In this document: one piece after another, positions 28,977 through 38,203 of the stretch | How the letters are laid out: each line of letters begins with the position of its first letter | Position numbering within the stretch: position 1 is the stretch's first letter | Source of the DNA: an uncultured Maribacter sp. | GTDB taxonomy: Bacteria > Bacteroidota > Bacteroidia > Flavobacteriales > Flavobacteriaceae | Assembly (NCBI RefSeq): GCF_947496775.1 | Contig: NZ_CANMDU010000003.1 | Location: 62,001 to 126,000 of the forward strand | Reading direction: 5' to 3' | Length of the DNA stretch: 64,000 nt | Program-made: the position numbers and the translations under genes | Notes under the pieces: generated by a model | Told to the model about the DNA's origin: nothing | Databases searched by the model: none | What the model saw: only the letters and a program-made list of their open reading frames with translations

Positions 28977-30506
28977 ATGAGTACCAAAAAAGCCACTTCA
29001 GCCTTAATATCTGTATTCCATAAAGACGGATTAGAACCTATTGTAAGAAAGTTTAATGAACTTGGAATAACTATATATTCTACTGGAGGAACAGAAAAAT
29101 TCATAACCGACTTAGGCATTCCTGTAGTACCTGTAGAGGATGTAACTAGTTACCCTTCTATACTTGGCGGAAGAGTAAAAACGTTACACCCTAAAGTTTT
29201 TGGTGGTATTTTAAACCGTCAGGAGAACGAAAATGACCAAAAGCAATTAGCAGAATATGAAATTCCACAAATTGACATTGTCATTGTAGATTTATATCCT
29301 TTTGAAAAAACAGTTGCAAGTGGTGCTCCAGAACAAGATATAATAGAAAAAATAGATATCGGTGGTATTTCTTTAATTCGTGCTGCTGCTAAAAACTTCA
29401 AAGATGTCCTTTGTGTTTCTTCTATGGAAGATTATAGTGAAGTTTTAGAACTAATTACAGAAGGTAATGGTGCAACAACTTTAGAAGACCGTAAGCGTTT
29501 TGCAGGAAAATCTTTTAATGTTTCTTCTCATTACGATAGCGCTATTTTTAATTACTTTAATAAAAACCATGAAGAAGCTGCTTTAAAAATTAGCGAGACA
29601 AAAGGAAAAGTTTTACGCTATGGAGAAAACCCACACCAAAAAGGATTTTTCTTTGGTGATTTTGATGCTATTTTTAACAAACTTCATGGCAAAGAATTAT
29701 CATACAACAATTTATTAGATGTAGATGCCGCAGTAAACTTAATGAATGAGTTTAAGAATGATGCTCCTACCTTTGCTATCTTAAAACATAATAACGCTTG
29801 TGGTCTTGCGCAACGCGACACACTTCACCAAGCATATGTAGATGCACTAGCTGGTGATCCAGTATCTGCTTTTGGCGGAGTTCTTATTAGTAATAAAGAA
29901 ATAGATAAAGCAACTGCAGAAGAAATTCATAAACTTTTTTGTGAAGTTGTAATTGCACCTAGCTATGCCCCTGACGCTTTAGAAATTTTAAAAGGGAAAA
30001 AGAACCGTATTATCTTAATATTAAATGATATTGAGTTACCAAAAAACAATGTACGTACTTGCTTAAACGGAATTTTATTACAAGAAAAAGATTCGAAAAC
30101 AGATGCTGTTGAAGATTTAAAAACAGTTACCAAGCTAACTCCTTCTGATAGTGATATTGAAGATTTAATTTTCGCATCTAAGCTATGTAAGCATACTAAA
30201 AGTAACACTATAGTTCTTGCAAAAAACAAACAATTATGTGCTAGTGGAACAGGACAAACATCTAGAGTAGATGCCCTAAACCAAGCTATACATAAAGCGC
30301 AATCTTTTAATTTCGATTTAAAAGGTGCTGTAATGGCTAGTGATGCCTTTTTTCCTTTCCCCGATTGTGTTGAAATCGCAGGGAATAGTGGAATTAAAAG
30401 TGTAATACAACCAGGAGGTTCTATTAAAGACCAACTGAGCATTGACTATTGTAATGAGAATGAAATTGCAATGGTTATGACAGGCACACGTCATTTTAAG
30501 CATTAA
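28977..30506 (+). CDS. purH: Bifunctional AICAR transformylase / IMP cyclohydrolase
   Basis: 509 residues. Catalyses the last two steps of IMP synthesis. The N-terminal IMP cyclohydrolase domain carries SVFHKDGLEPIVRKFNELG and STGGTEKFI. The C-terminal AICAR transformylase domain carries LRYGENPHQKG, ILKHNNACGLA (the catalytic Lys-His region), SAFGGVLISN and SDAFFPFPD. Ends with MVMTGTRHFKH as in the family. It lies 55 bp before mreB, possibly sharing a transcript. Confidence 0.98.
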   Translation: MSTKKATSALISVFHKDGLEPIVRKFNELGITIYSTGGTEKFITDLGIPVVPVEDVTSYPSILGGRVKTLHPKVFGGILNRQENENDQKQLAEYEIPQIDIVIVDLYPFEKTVASGAPEQDIIEKIDIGGISLIRAAAKNFKDVLCVSSMEDYSEVLELITEGNGATTLEDRKRFAGKSFNVSSHYDSAIFNYFNKNHEEAALKISETKGKVLRYGENPHQKGFFFGDFDAIFNKLHGKELSYNNLLDVDAAVNLMNEFKNDAPTFAILKHNNACGLAQRDTLHQAYVDALAGDPVSAFGGVLISNKEIDKATAEEIHKLFCEVVIAPSYAPDALEILKGKKNRIILILNDIELPKNNVRTCLNGILLQEKDSKTDAVEDLKTVTKLTPSDSDIEDLIFASKLCKHTKSNTIVLAKNKQLCASGTGQTSRVDALNQAIHKAQSFNFDLKGAVMASDAFFPFPDCVEIAGNSGIKSVIQPGGSIKDQLSIDYCNENEIAMVMTGTRHFKH

Positions 30507-30560
30507 TTTTAGTACCTTTATCGACGAAATGCACTTTTAATCGAAACCAAACTTTAAACT

Positions 30561-31589
30561 ATGGGATTTTTTGATTTCTTAACAGAGGAAATTGCAATAG
30601 ATTTAGGAACAGCCAACACACTTATCATACATTTAGATAAAGTGGTTGTAGACAGTCCGTCTATCGTTGCCCGCGATAGAATTTCTGGGAAAATAATTGC
30701 TGTTGGCAAAGAAGCCAACATGATGCAAGGAAAAACTCACGAGAATATAAAAACCATTCGTCCTTTAAAAGATGGAGTTATTGCAGATTTTGATGCCTCT
30801 GAAAAGATGATAAACATGTTCATTAAGAACATTCCTGCATTAAAAAAGAAATGGTTTCCGCCAGCATTGCGTATGGTTATTTGTATTCCTTCTGGAATTA
30901 CAGAAGTAGAAATGCGTGCTGTAAAAGAATCTGCTGAACGTGTAAACGGTAAAGAAGTTTACTTAATCCATGAGCCAATGGCTGCAGCTATTGGTATTGG
31001 CCTAGATATTATGCAGCCAAAAGGGAATATGATTGTAGATATAGGTGGTGGTACTACCGAAATTGCAGTTATAGCCTTAGGAGGTATTGTTTGTGATAAA
31101 TCTGTAAAAATTGCGGGAGATGTTTTTACAAACGATATCATATACTACATGCGTACGCAGCATAACCTTTACGTTGGAGAAACAACAGCTGAAGCAATAA
31201 AAATTGAAATAGGTTCTGCTACTGAAGATTTACAAACGCCTCCTGAAGAAAAATCTGTACAAGGAAGAGATTTACTTACTGGTAAGCCAAAACAGGTTCA
31301 AATTTCTTATAGAGAAATTGCAAAAGCCTTAGACAAATCTATTTTGCGTGTAGAAGATGCTGTCATGGAAACACTTTCTCAAACACCTCCAGAATTAGCA
31401 GCGGATATTTATAATACTGGAATATATTTAGCTGGTGGTGGTTCCATGTTACGTGGATTAGACCGTAGGTTATCTCAAAAGACAGATTTACCCGTATATA
31501 TAGCAGAAGATCCTTTAAGAGCTGTTGTAAGAGGTACTGGTATTGCATTAAAAAACCTTGAACGCTATAAAAGTATTTTAATAAAATAG
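30561..31589 (+). CDS. mreB: Rod shape-determining protein MreB
   Basis: 342 residues. Bacterial actin that guides the elongasome. The start FFDFLTEEIAIDLGTANT contains phosphate loop 1. MIVDIGGGTTEIAVIALGG is phosphate loop 2, and IYLAGGGSMLRGLD is the adenosine motif. First of mreB-mreC-mreD-pbp2-rodA. A hairpin directly after its stop (31583-31620) may lower readthrough to mreC, giving more MreB than its partners. Confidence 0.98.
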   Translation: MGFFDFLTEEIAIDLGTANTLIIHLDKVVVDSPSIVARDRISGKIIAVGKEANMMQGKTHENIKTIRPLKDGVIADFDASEKMINMFIKNIPALKKKWFPPALRMVICIPSGITEVEMRAVKESAERVNGKEVYLIHEPMAAAIGIGLDIMQPKGNMIVDIGGGTTEIAVIALGGIVCDKSVKIAGDVFTNDIIYYMRTQHNLYVGETTAEAIKIEIGSATEDLQTPPEEKSVQGRDLLTGKPKQVQISYREIAKALDKSILRVEDAVMETLSQTPPELAADIYNTGIYLAGGGSMLRGLDRRLSQKTDLPVYIAEDPLRAVVRGTGIALKNLERYKSILIK

Positions 31590-31620
31590 GCTGTTTTTTT
31601 TAGCAACAGCCTTATTTTCT
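31583..31620 (+). terminator. Hairpin after mreB, possible attenuator
   Basis: AGGCTGTT and AACAGCCT form a perfect 8-bp stem with an 8-9 nt T-rich loop and a T-rich tail. It overlaps the end of mreB and precedes mreC by about 150 bp. Because the downstream genes belong to the same pathway, partial termination is likely. Confidence 0.7.
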
Positions 31621-31647
31621 TTTTCAATTCCCTCGATAGAGAAAGAA

Positions 31648-31748
31648 TATAAACTACCTCAGGGCAAAGTCCATGAGATATGAATTTAAAACCTATTGTT
31701 ATTTCGAGGTAAAATCTCGGAGCATTTAAATCTCGATTATCGAGTAAG
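31648..31748 (+). repeat. Dispersed intergenic repeat, copy B
   Basis: The left part TATAAACTACCTCAGGG (31648-31664) matches 2951-2967. The right part TCTCGATTATCGAGTAAG (31731-31748) matches 37132-37148 and contains a palindrome, CTCGATTATCGAG. It occupies most of the mreB-mreC gap and ends 21 bp before mreC, so it may contribute a promoter or leader. Confidence 0.6.
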
Positions 31749-31769
31749 TATCCTAATTTAAGAAACAGA

Positions 31770-32594
31770 ATGCGGCAAATAATTAATTTTTTAATTCGGT
31801 ATAAAACATTCTTGCTTTATATCTTGTTACTAATTATTTCTTTGGCTCTCTCTGTACAATCGCATTCTTTTCATCAATCTAAGTTTTTTAATTCCTCTAA
31901 TTGGATAACTGGTAGCTTATATCAAACTTCCTTCAATATCACCTCTTATTTTGATCTAAAAGAAGAAAACAATAAGCTGGTAGAAGACAATAAAAAATTA
32001 AGACAAGCGCTATACAATATTGGAATAAAAGATACCGTAGCGATGGACACTACCGCCATAAACTACAAAGTAATTAGTGGCCAAGTCATTAAAAACAGCT
32101 ACTCCAATAATCGAAATTACATCACTATAAATAAAGGAAAAAAAGACAGTATTAAACAAGACATGGGCGTTATAACAGACAAAGGAATTCTTGGTATTAT
32201 AGAAAATACCTCTTCCAAATACGCCTCTGTACAAAGTGTTCTAAACCAACACTCTAACATTAATGCTAAAATTAAAAATACGGACCATTTTGGATCTCTT
32301 ATATGGAACGCTAAAGGATACGCAACCGTACAATTAATTGATATTCCCAGACTGGTTCCTCTTACCATTGGAGACACTATTGTAACTGGTGCAATGAGCA
32401 GTATTTTTCCAGAAAATATACCTATAGGAACTATTAAAGAATTTAATTTAGATACCTCTAAAAGCTTCTACACCATAGATGTTACCTTGTTTAATGATAT
32501 GACGAATCTTAAAAACATTTACATTATTGTTAACCCTAATAGAAAAGAAATATTAGAATTAGAAAAAGAGACCATTACCAATGATCAACACTAA
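31770..32594 (+). CDS. mreC: Rod shape-determining protein MreC
   Basis: 274 residues. One N-terminal membrane helix (FLLYILLLIISLALSVQS), a coiled-coil stretch (KEENNKLVEDNKKLRQALYN), then the periplasmic beta-barrel domains with NYITINKGKKDSI and QDMGVITDKGILGIIE. MreC links MreB to PBP2 and the cell-wall machinery. The mreD start lies 14 nt inside its end. Confidence 0.94.
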   Translation: MRQIINFLIRYKTFLLYILLLIISLALSVQSHSFHQSKFFNSSNWITGSLYQTSFNITSYFDLKEENNKLVEDNKKLRQALYNIGIKDTVAMDTTAINYKVISGQVIKNSYSNNRNYITINKGKKDSIKQDMGVITDKGILGIIENTSSKYASVQSVLNQHSNINAKIKNTDHFGSLIWNAKGYATVQLIDIPRLVPLTIGDTIVTGAMSSIFPENIPIGTIKEFNLDTSKSFYTIDVTLFNDMTNLKNIYIIVNPNRKEILELEKETITNDQH

Positions 32595-33090
32595 TTTTTT
32601 TATAAATATTTTACGATTTACACTATTGGTTTTAGTGCAGGTTATCGTTTTTAATAGACTTAACTTTTTTGGTTTTATAAACCCGATGGTGTATATCCTT
32701 TTTTTATACTGGTTTCCTATTAAAGAAAATAGAGTAGCCTTTATAGGCTTAAGTTTTCTACTAGGTCTTTCTATCGACTTTTTTTCGGACACTATGGCTT
32801 TTCATGCAGCAGCCACAGCAACCATAGCTTATTTAAGACCTGCCATAATGCGTTTTGTTTTTGGCATAAATTTAGAATTTCAAAGTTTTAAACTAGGCAA
32901 TGCCACTAAGGCACAACAAATTACTTTTTTGGCGTTATTAATTATAGTACATCATTTCGTATTTTTTACTTTAGAAATTTTCAGCTTTAGTAATATGTTG
33001 CTTATTTTAAAAAAGGTCTTCGCAACAGGACTAGCGACTTTAATACTTTGCATGCTTTTTAATACTTTGTTTAGTGTAGAAAAAGAATGA
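32581..33090 (+). CDS. mreD: Rod shape-determining protein MreD
   Basis: 169 residues, mostly hydrophobic, with about five membrane helices (LLVLVQVIVFNRLNFFGF, PMVYILFLYWFPI and others). It overlaps mreC by 14 nt and mrdA by 4 nt (ATGA). Called from the membrane profile, size and position; MreD is poorly conserved in sequence. Confidence 0.9.
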   Translation: MINTNFFINILRFTLLVLVQVIVFNRLNFFGFINPMVYILFLYWFPIKENRVAFIGLSFLLGLSIDFFSDTMAFHAAATATIAYLRPAIMRFVFGINLEFQSFKLGNATKAQQITFLALLIIVHHFVFFTLEIFSFSNMLLILKKVFATGLATLILCMLFNTLFSVEKE

Positions 33091-34955
33091 AAAAATTACT
33101 TTTATCCTCTTTAATTGTCCTTATTGGAATTACCTTTTTGGGAAGGCTATCGTATTTACAAATATTTAGTTTCTCTCCAGACCAAGTAAAAGAAGATCCC
33201 GCGATAAAAGCAATTTATGATTATCCGGAACGGGGTTATATATATGACCGCAACGGAAAACTCTTAGTAGGTAATGACCCTGCCTATGATGTAATGGTTA
33301 TACCAAGAGAAGTAAAACCTCTGGACACTCTAGAATTTTGTGGTTTATTAAATATCGACAAAGAAAAATTCAAAAAAAAGCTCAAAAAAGCTAGAATATA
33401 CTCTCCAAGATTACCTTCTGTACTAGTACACCAACTTTCTAAAGAAGATTATGCCCGTCTTCAGGAAAAAATGAGAAAGTACACGGGCTTTTATATCCAA
33501 AAACGTTCCCTAAGGTATTATGACACAAATAGTGGCGCAAACGTATTGGGCTATATTAGTGAGGTAAATGAAAGAGATTTAGCAAAAAACAAATACTACA
33601 TTCAAGGAGAACTTACCGGACGTACAGGAGTAGAAAAACAATACGAAGAACTTTTACGCGGAAGAAAAGGAGTTCAATACATTCAAAAAGACCGTTTTAA
33701 TAGGGATATTGGCCCATACAAAGGAGGAACATTAGATACGCTGCCTATTCAAGGAAAACAAATTAGTCTTACTATCGATAAAGTATTACAGGAATATGGA
33801 GAAAAACTAATGGTTGGTAAACGTGGTGGTATTGTAGCGATAGAGCCCTCTTCGGGAGAAATACTATCCATGATTTCTGGACCAACATATGATCCCGCCC
33901 TTTTAGTAGGCAGACAACGCTCTAAGAATTACACCAAGTTATATAATGATACCATTGCCAACCCAACTTGGGACAGATCTATACTTGCGCAACAACCACC
34001 AGGATCCCCTTTTAAAGCCTTAAACGCTTTAATAGCACTACAAGAAGGTGTGCTAGATGAAAGTACAACTATAAGGTGCCATAACGGTTTTTATGTAGGA
34101 CGTAAGAAAAGAGGCTGCCATTGTGGTGGTGGATTAAGAAACATGAATTCTGGTATCTATAAATCTTGCAATGCCTATTTTGCAGGAGCTTTTAGAAAAA
34201 TATATGACAAGTTCGAAAGTACAGATGATGGTATGGACGTTTGGGAAAAACATATGAAAAGTTTTGGTCTAGGAAATTATTTAGGATATGATTTACCTTA
34301 TGGACAAAAGGGGAGAATCCCTAGTAAAGAATATTATGATAAATGGTACGGAGATAATCGATGGAGTTCTTCTTATATTATTTCTAATTCTATTGGTCAA
34401 GGAGAGGTTTTAGCTACACCAATTCAGCTAGCAAATATGATGTCTGCTATTGCCAACAGAGGGCATTATTTCACCCCACATATTTTAAAGAAAATAGAAG
34501 GCGAAAATATTATAAATCCCCAATACACGGAACCTAAACGTACTACTATTGATAGAAAACATTTTGAGCCTGTAATAGAAGGTTTAACAGATGTATACCG
34601 AAAAGGAACTGCTCGTTGGGTTCAAATACCAGATATTGAAGTAGCAGGAAAAACAGGTACTGCCGAAAACTTCACTAAAATTGATGGTGTAAGAACACAA
34701 CTTACAGATCATTCTGTATTTGTAGCTTTTGCCCCTGTGAACAATCCTAAGATTGCCATTGCGGTTTACATTGAAAATGGGTATTACGGTTCTAGATACG
34801 CAGGTCATATTGCTTCTCTTATGATTGAAAAATACATAAAAGGAGAGGTAACCTTAAAAAATCTAGAAAAAAGGATGCTAGAGAAAACCTTAGAACGAGA
34901 ATACGCCAAACCGTATAGTGGGGAGGAGTTTAAGATTAACGAGTATGTCTGGTAA
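33087..34955 (+). CDS. mrdA: Penicillin-binding protein 2 (elongation transpeptidase)
   Basis: 622 residues. One N-terminal membrane helix (LLLSSLIVLIGITFLG), a pedestal/dimerisation domain (YPERGYIYDRNGKLLVGN), and a C-terminal transpeptidase. The active-site motifs are SPFK (Ser307, Lys310), SCN in YKSCNAYF and KTGTAEN (Lys522). It cross-links peptidoglycan during cell elongation together with RodA, whose gene overlaps its end by 11 nt. Confidence 0.96.
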   Translation: MKKLLLSSLIVLIGITFLGRLSYLQIFSFSPDQVKEDPAIKAIYDYPERGYIYDRNGKLLVGNDPAYDVMVIPREVKPLDTLEFCGLLNIDKEKFKKKLKKARIYSPRLPSVLVHQLSKEDYARLQEKMRKYTGFYIQKRSLRYYDTNSGANVLGYISEVNERDLAKNKYYIQGELTGRTGVEKQYEELLRGRKGVQYIQKDRFNRDIGPYKGGTLDTLPIQGKQISLTIDKVLQEYGEKLMVGKRGGIVAIEPSSGEILSMISGPTYDPALLVGRQRSKNYTKLYNDTIANPTWDRSILAQQPPGSPFKALNALIALQEGVLDESTTIRCHNGFYVGRKKRGCHCGGGLRNMNSGIYKSCNAYFAGAFRKIYDKFESTDDGMDVWEKHMKSFGLGNYLGYDLPYGQKGRIPSKEYYDKWYGDNRWSSSYIISNSIGQGEVLATPIQLANMMSAIANRGHYFTPHILKKIEGENIINPQYTEPKRTTIDRKHFEPVIEGLTDVYRKGTARWVQIPDIEVAGKTGTAENFTKIDGVRTQLTDHSVFVAFAPVNNPKIAIAVYIENGYYGSRYAGHIASLMIEKYIKGEVTLKNLEKRMLEKTLEREYAKPYSGEEFKINEYVW

Positions 34956-36228
34956 TAGTGTTTTAAAAAGAGTAGATTGGCTTAGCGTTTTATTCTACAT
35001 AGCTATAGTTTTTATTGGGTGGTTAAATATTTATTCTAGTACCGTTACAGAAGGAGAATCTTCCTTATTTAATTTTAACACCCTACATGGCAAACAATTA
35101 TTTTTCGCTGGCGCAAGTGTCATTGCAATTATGCTCGTATTGGCCCTCGAAGTAAATTTTTACGAACGCTTTTCTAGCCTTTTTTATCTGCTCTCCATGA
35201 TATTACTTCTTGGATTGTTTGTTTTCGGAAAAACTATAGCCGGCGCAACTTCTTGGTACGATTTAGGTTTCTTTAATTTACAACCCTCAGAACTTGCTAA
35301 AGTTACTACAGCTCTAGCATTAGCAAAATACCTTAGTGACATACAAACCGATATAAAAAGGCGTAAAGACCAATTATATGCATTATTAATTCTTTTTATA
35401 CCGGCAGTACTAATTATTCCGCAACCAGATCCCGGGAGTGCACTAGTATTTTTTGCACTTATTTTTGTAATCTTTAGAGAAGGCCTCCCTTTATATTATC
35501 TAGGTATCGTATTACTCGCAATATTAATATTCGTAGCCACTTTAAAATTTGGAACTCTATGGTTATGTATAGGTTTAGCCTTATTAACCACGGTATTCTT
35601 TCTTGTTAAAAGAAAAACTTTTAAAGTACCAATAATCCCCTTTGCTAGCGTTTTGGTTATTACTGTATTATTTTCCTTATCAGTAAACTTTGTATTTAAT
35701 AGTGTTTTTGAGCAAAGACACAGAGACAGATTTGGACTTTGGTTACGTCTTGAAAAAGACCCAAAAAAACTAGAACAAATAAGAAAAACTATTGGCTATA
35801 ACACTTATCAATCTGAAAAAGCAATTGAATCTGGAGGTTTTTTCGGAAAAGGATTTTTAGAAGGAACCAGAACTAAAGGAGATTTTGTTCCTGAACAGCA
35901 TTCCGACTATATTTTTAGTACTATAGGCGAAGAATGGGGCTTTATAGGCACCGCAACAGTAGTACTACTATTCACTTTCCTATTATTGCGATTAGTATAT
36001 TTAGCAGAACGTCAAAAAAACCCTTTTTCTAGAATGTATGGCTACGGAGTTGTATCTATTCTATTTATTCACTTTTTTATTAATGTAGGCATGGTAATAG
36101 GTATTTTACCAACTATTGGTATTCCTTTACCGTATATGAGTTACGGTGGTTCTGGTCTATTATTTTTCACCATTCTATTATTTATTTTCCTACGGTTAGA
36201 TGCAAATAGACTTAAAGAAGGTGCTTAA
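34945..36228 (+). CDS. rodA: Peptidoglycan glycosyltransferase RodA
   Basis: About 427 residues from the ATG at 34945, whose product (MSGNSVLKRVDWLSVLFYIA) has the normal family N-terminus; an earlier in-frame ATG at 34918 lies deeper in mrdA. A SEDS protein with about ten membrane helices. Family motifs include FNLQPSELAKV, QPDPGSALVF, PEQHSDYIFSTIGEEWGF and LPYMSYGGSGL. It polymerises glycan strands with PBP2. The stop overlaps the stop of the convergent nuclease gene in TTAA (36225-36228), leaving no room for a terminator between them. Confidence 0.96.
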   Translation: MSGNSVLKRVDWLSVLFYIAIVFIGWLNIYSSTVTEGESSLFNFNTLHGKQLFFAGASVIAIMLVLALEVNFYERFSSLFYLLSMILLLGLFVFGKTIAGATSWYDLGFFNLQPSELAKVTTALALAKYLSDIQTDIKRRKDQLYALLILFIPAVLIIPQPDPGSALVFFALIFVIFREGLPLYYLGIVLLAILIFVATLKFGTLWLCIGLALLTTVFFLVKRKTFKVPIIPFASVLVITVLFSLSVNFVFNSVFEQRHRDRFGLWLRLEKDPKKLEQIRKTIGYNTYQSEKAIESGGFFGKGFLEGTRTKGDFVPEQHSDYIFSTIGEEWGFIGTATVVLLFTFLLLRLVYLAERQKNPFSRMYGYGVVSILFIHFFINVGMVIGILPTIGIPLPYMSYGGSGLLFFTILLFIFLRLDANRLKEGA

Positions 36229-37037
36229 AATTTCCAATCTCTATCGGATACTTTTGCTTCTATTTTTGACTGATTTTTCTCGGATAATTCCTTAAAAAAA
36301 TCTATTCCCGTTTCCTTCTCTATAACATCTATAGGAACTAAAAACTCTTTTATAGGTACCGAACTTTCTTTATTTTCCATTATAAATGCCACCGCTTTTA
36401 AGTTCTTTTCATCTCCCCTAGCTATTATTTTATAAAAATAGTTAGGAACCGCTATATCCTCATCTCCTATCTCGGGAAGCCCTCTTTTTAATATACCACC
36501 AGTAATAACAAATATACTACCGTATTTTTTAGCCCAATAGCGCGTTTTCATTTCTAATCTATTCCAAACACCGGCATTAAAATCCCTGTTTTGCGGACTA
36601 ATATTACTAGTGTAAAAAGTTTCGTTGTACGCTTGTTTAGAAAATCTACGGTCTCCTGCTGGGCATAAATGTCCGCGATCATAGCCTGAGCCTTTATAGT
36701 TACGCCAATCTGCAGATTTTGTTTTCACTTTAGGATCTTCAATAAAATAAGGTCGTTTTCTATCGTCCGAAGTTAAATCCTTTTTATGTAAAGCATAAGC
36801 CACCCATTCTGCTTGCTCATAAGGCTCATTATAAGATAAACTATAATAAGAATGCTCTACTATATCTCCTGTAGTAGAGCTTGGCACTACATAAGCAGGA
36901 AGCGCTTCTTTTAAACCATTGCTATCTTTTGAAGAATATGTATCTGGAGTATAAAAATTTTCAAATGCCCAAAACACCACTATACAAACCAGCATTAAAA
37001 CAGAATACATTGTTTTATTAGAATTGCTTTTTCTCAT
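36225..37037 (-). CDS. Secreted DNA/RNA non-specific endonuclease
   Basis: 270 residues. An N-terminal hydrophobic segment (YSVLMLVCIVVFWAFENFY) acts as signal or anchor. The beta-beta-alpha-metal nuclease motif is DRGHLCPAGDRRFS, with catalytic His123; NISPQNRDFNAGVWNRLE supplies the metal-binding Asn. It belongs to the NUC1/EndoG-like family, so it probably degrades extracellular or periplasmic nucleic acid for nutrients. Convergent with rodA, with overlapping stops. Confidence 0.92.
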   Translation of the reverse strand: MRKSNSNKTMYSVLMLVCIVVFWAFENFYTPDTYSSKDSNGLKEALPAYVVPSSTTGDIVEHSYYSLSYNEPYEQAEWVAYALHKKDLTSDDRKRPYFIEDPKVKTKSADWRNYKGSGYDRGHLCPAGDRRFSKQAYNETFYTSNISPQNRDFNAGVWNRLEMKTRYWAKKYGSIFVITGGILKRGLPEIGDEDIAVPNYFYKIIARGDEKNLKAVAFIMENKESSVPIKEFLVPIDVIEKETGIDFFKELSEKNQSKIEAKVSDRDWKF

Positions 37038-37091
37038 GATTCAAATTTAACTTAATTTCGCTATTGAAATGGTTTAAATTCTACTCAAAAA

Positions 37092-37148
37092 TAGTAAACT
37101 ATCTCGGGGGGATCTTTAAAAAATACTAAGCCCGATTATCGAGTAAGT
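37092..37148 (+). repeat. Dispersed intergenic repeat, copy C
   Basis: AGTAAACTATCTCGGGG (37092-37108) and CCGATTATCGAGTAAG (37132-37148) are separated by a shorter middle than in copy B. It lies between the divergent nuclease and msrB genes, ending 44 bp before msrB. TATCTTTT at 37153-37160, just after the repeat, is a near-match to the -7 box. Confidence 0.6.
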
Positions 37149-37191
37149 TTTATATCTTTTTAGAGACTTAATTAAGAAATTATAATAGCCT

Positions 37192-37653
37192 ATGCTCACT
37201 TGGAAAGACGTTATACATTTTAGTGTTAAAGGAAATCCGACTCCAGACACAAGAATTGAAAAAACAGAAGCGGAATGGGAAAAAATTTTAAGCCCTGAAC
37301 AATTTCGTATTACTAGGCTAAAAGGAACAGAGGCCCCGCATTCTGGTGCACTTTGCAGTACGCATGATGCAGGTGCATATAATTGCATATGTTGCAATAC
37401 TCCTTTATTCGATTCTACTATTAAGTTTGAGTCTGGTACAGGATGGCCCAGTTTTACGCAACCCGTAAAAGAAAATGCGATTAAATATATAAAAGATAGT
37501 AGCTACGGAATGACTCGAGTAGAAGTTCTATGCAATACGTGCGATGCCCATTTAGGACATGTATTCCCCGATGGCCCTGAACCAAGCGGATTACGATACT
37601 GTATAAATTCTGAATCTATGCAATTAAAAAAAGAAAGCCAAACAAATGAATAA
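37192..37653 (+). CDS. msrB: Peptide-methionine (R)-S-oxide reductase MsrB
   Basis: 153 residues. It reduces Met-R-sulfoxide in proteins. Structural zinc is held by CICC (YNCICCNTPLF) and CNTC (VLCNTCDAHLGHVF); the catalytic Cys lies in LRYCINSESM. The substrate-binding FESGTGWPSF is present. No signal peptide, so cytoplasmic. It overlaps msrA by 8 nt, so the two stereospecific repair enzymes are made together. Confidence 0.96.
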   Translation: MLTWKDVIHFSVKGNPTPDTRIEKTEAEWEKILSPEQFRITRLKGTEAPHSGALCSTHDAGAYNCICCNTPLFDSTIKFESGTGWPSFTQPVKENAIKYIKDSSYGMTRVEVLCNTCDAHLGHVFPDGPEPSGLRYCINSESMQLKKESQTNE

Positions 37654-38185
37654 TTCTACTATACAAATAGCTACCCTTGGTGGCGGATGTTTTTGGTGTG
37701 TCGAAGCTGTTTTTAACGAAATTAAAGGCGTTGAAAAAATAGTATCTGGCTATACTGGTGGTACAGCCCCAGGAAAACCGACATATAGAGAAGTTTGCTC
37801 TGGTTTAACAGGTCATGCTGAAGTAATACAAGTTACCTTTGATTCTAGTATAATTACTTATCACGATTTATTAGTTATTTTTATGACCAGTCATGACCCT
37901 ACTACATTAAATAGACAAGGCGGAGATACGGGAACCCAATACCGCTCTGTAATATATTACCACGACGATACTCAAAAGGAAATAGCCACCGCAGTAACTA
38001 ATGAAGTTGCTCCGTATTACCAAGACCCTATTGTTACGGAAATAAGTGCCCTAGGTGTTTTTTATGAAGCGGAAGAATACCACCAAGACTATTACAGAAA
38101 TAATACCGAACAAGGATTCTGTAGTGCTGTTATTACTCCAAAATTGGCGAAATTAAGAAAAATGCATGCCGATAAATTAAAATAA
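37646..38185 (+). CDS. msrA: Peptide-methionine (S)-S-oxide reductase MsrA
   Basis: 179 residues. It reduces Met-S-sulfoxide. The catalytic motif GGCFWCVEAVF has its Cys at position 15; GYTGGTAPGKPTYREVCSG, RQGGDTGTQYRSVIYY and FYEAEEYHQDYY are standard. Cytoplasmic. It is second in msrB-msrA-selO, with 18 bp before selO. Confidence 0.97.
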   Translation: MNNSTIQIATLGGGCFWCVEAVFNEIKGVEKIVSGYTGGTAPGKPTYREVCSGLTGHAEVIQVTFDSSIITYHDLLVIFMTSHDPTTLNRQGGDTGTQYRSVIYYHDDTQKEIATAVTNEVAPYYQDPIVTEISALGVFYEAEEYHQDYYRNNTEQGFCSAVITPKLAKLRKMHADKLK

Positions 38186-38203
38186 GATACACGAAGGCTC
38201 ACT

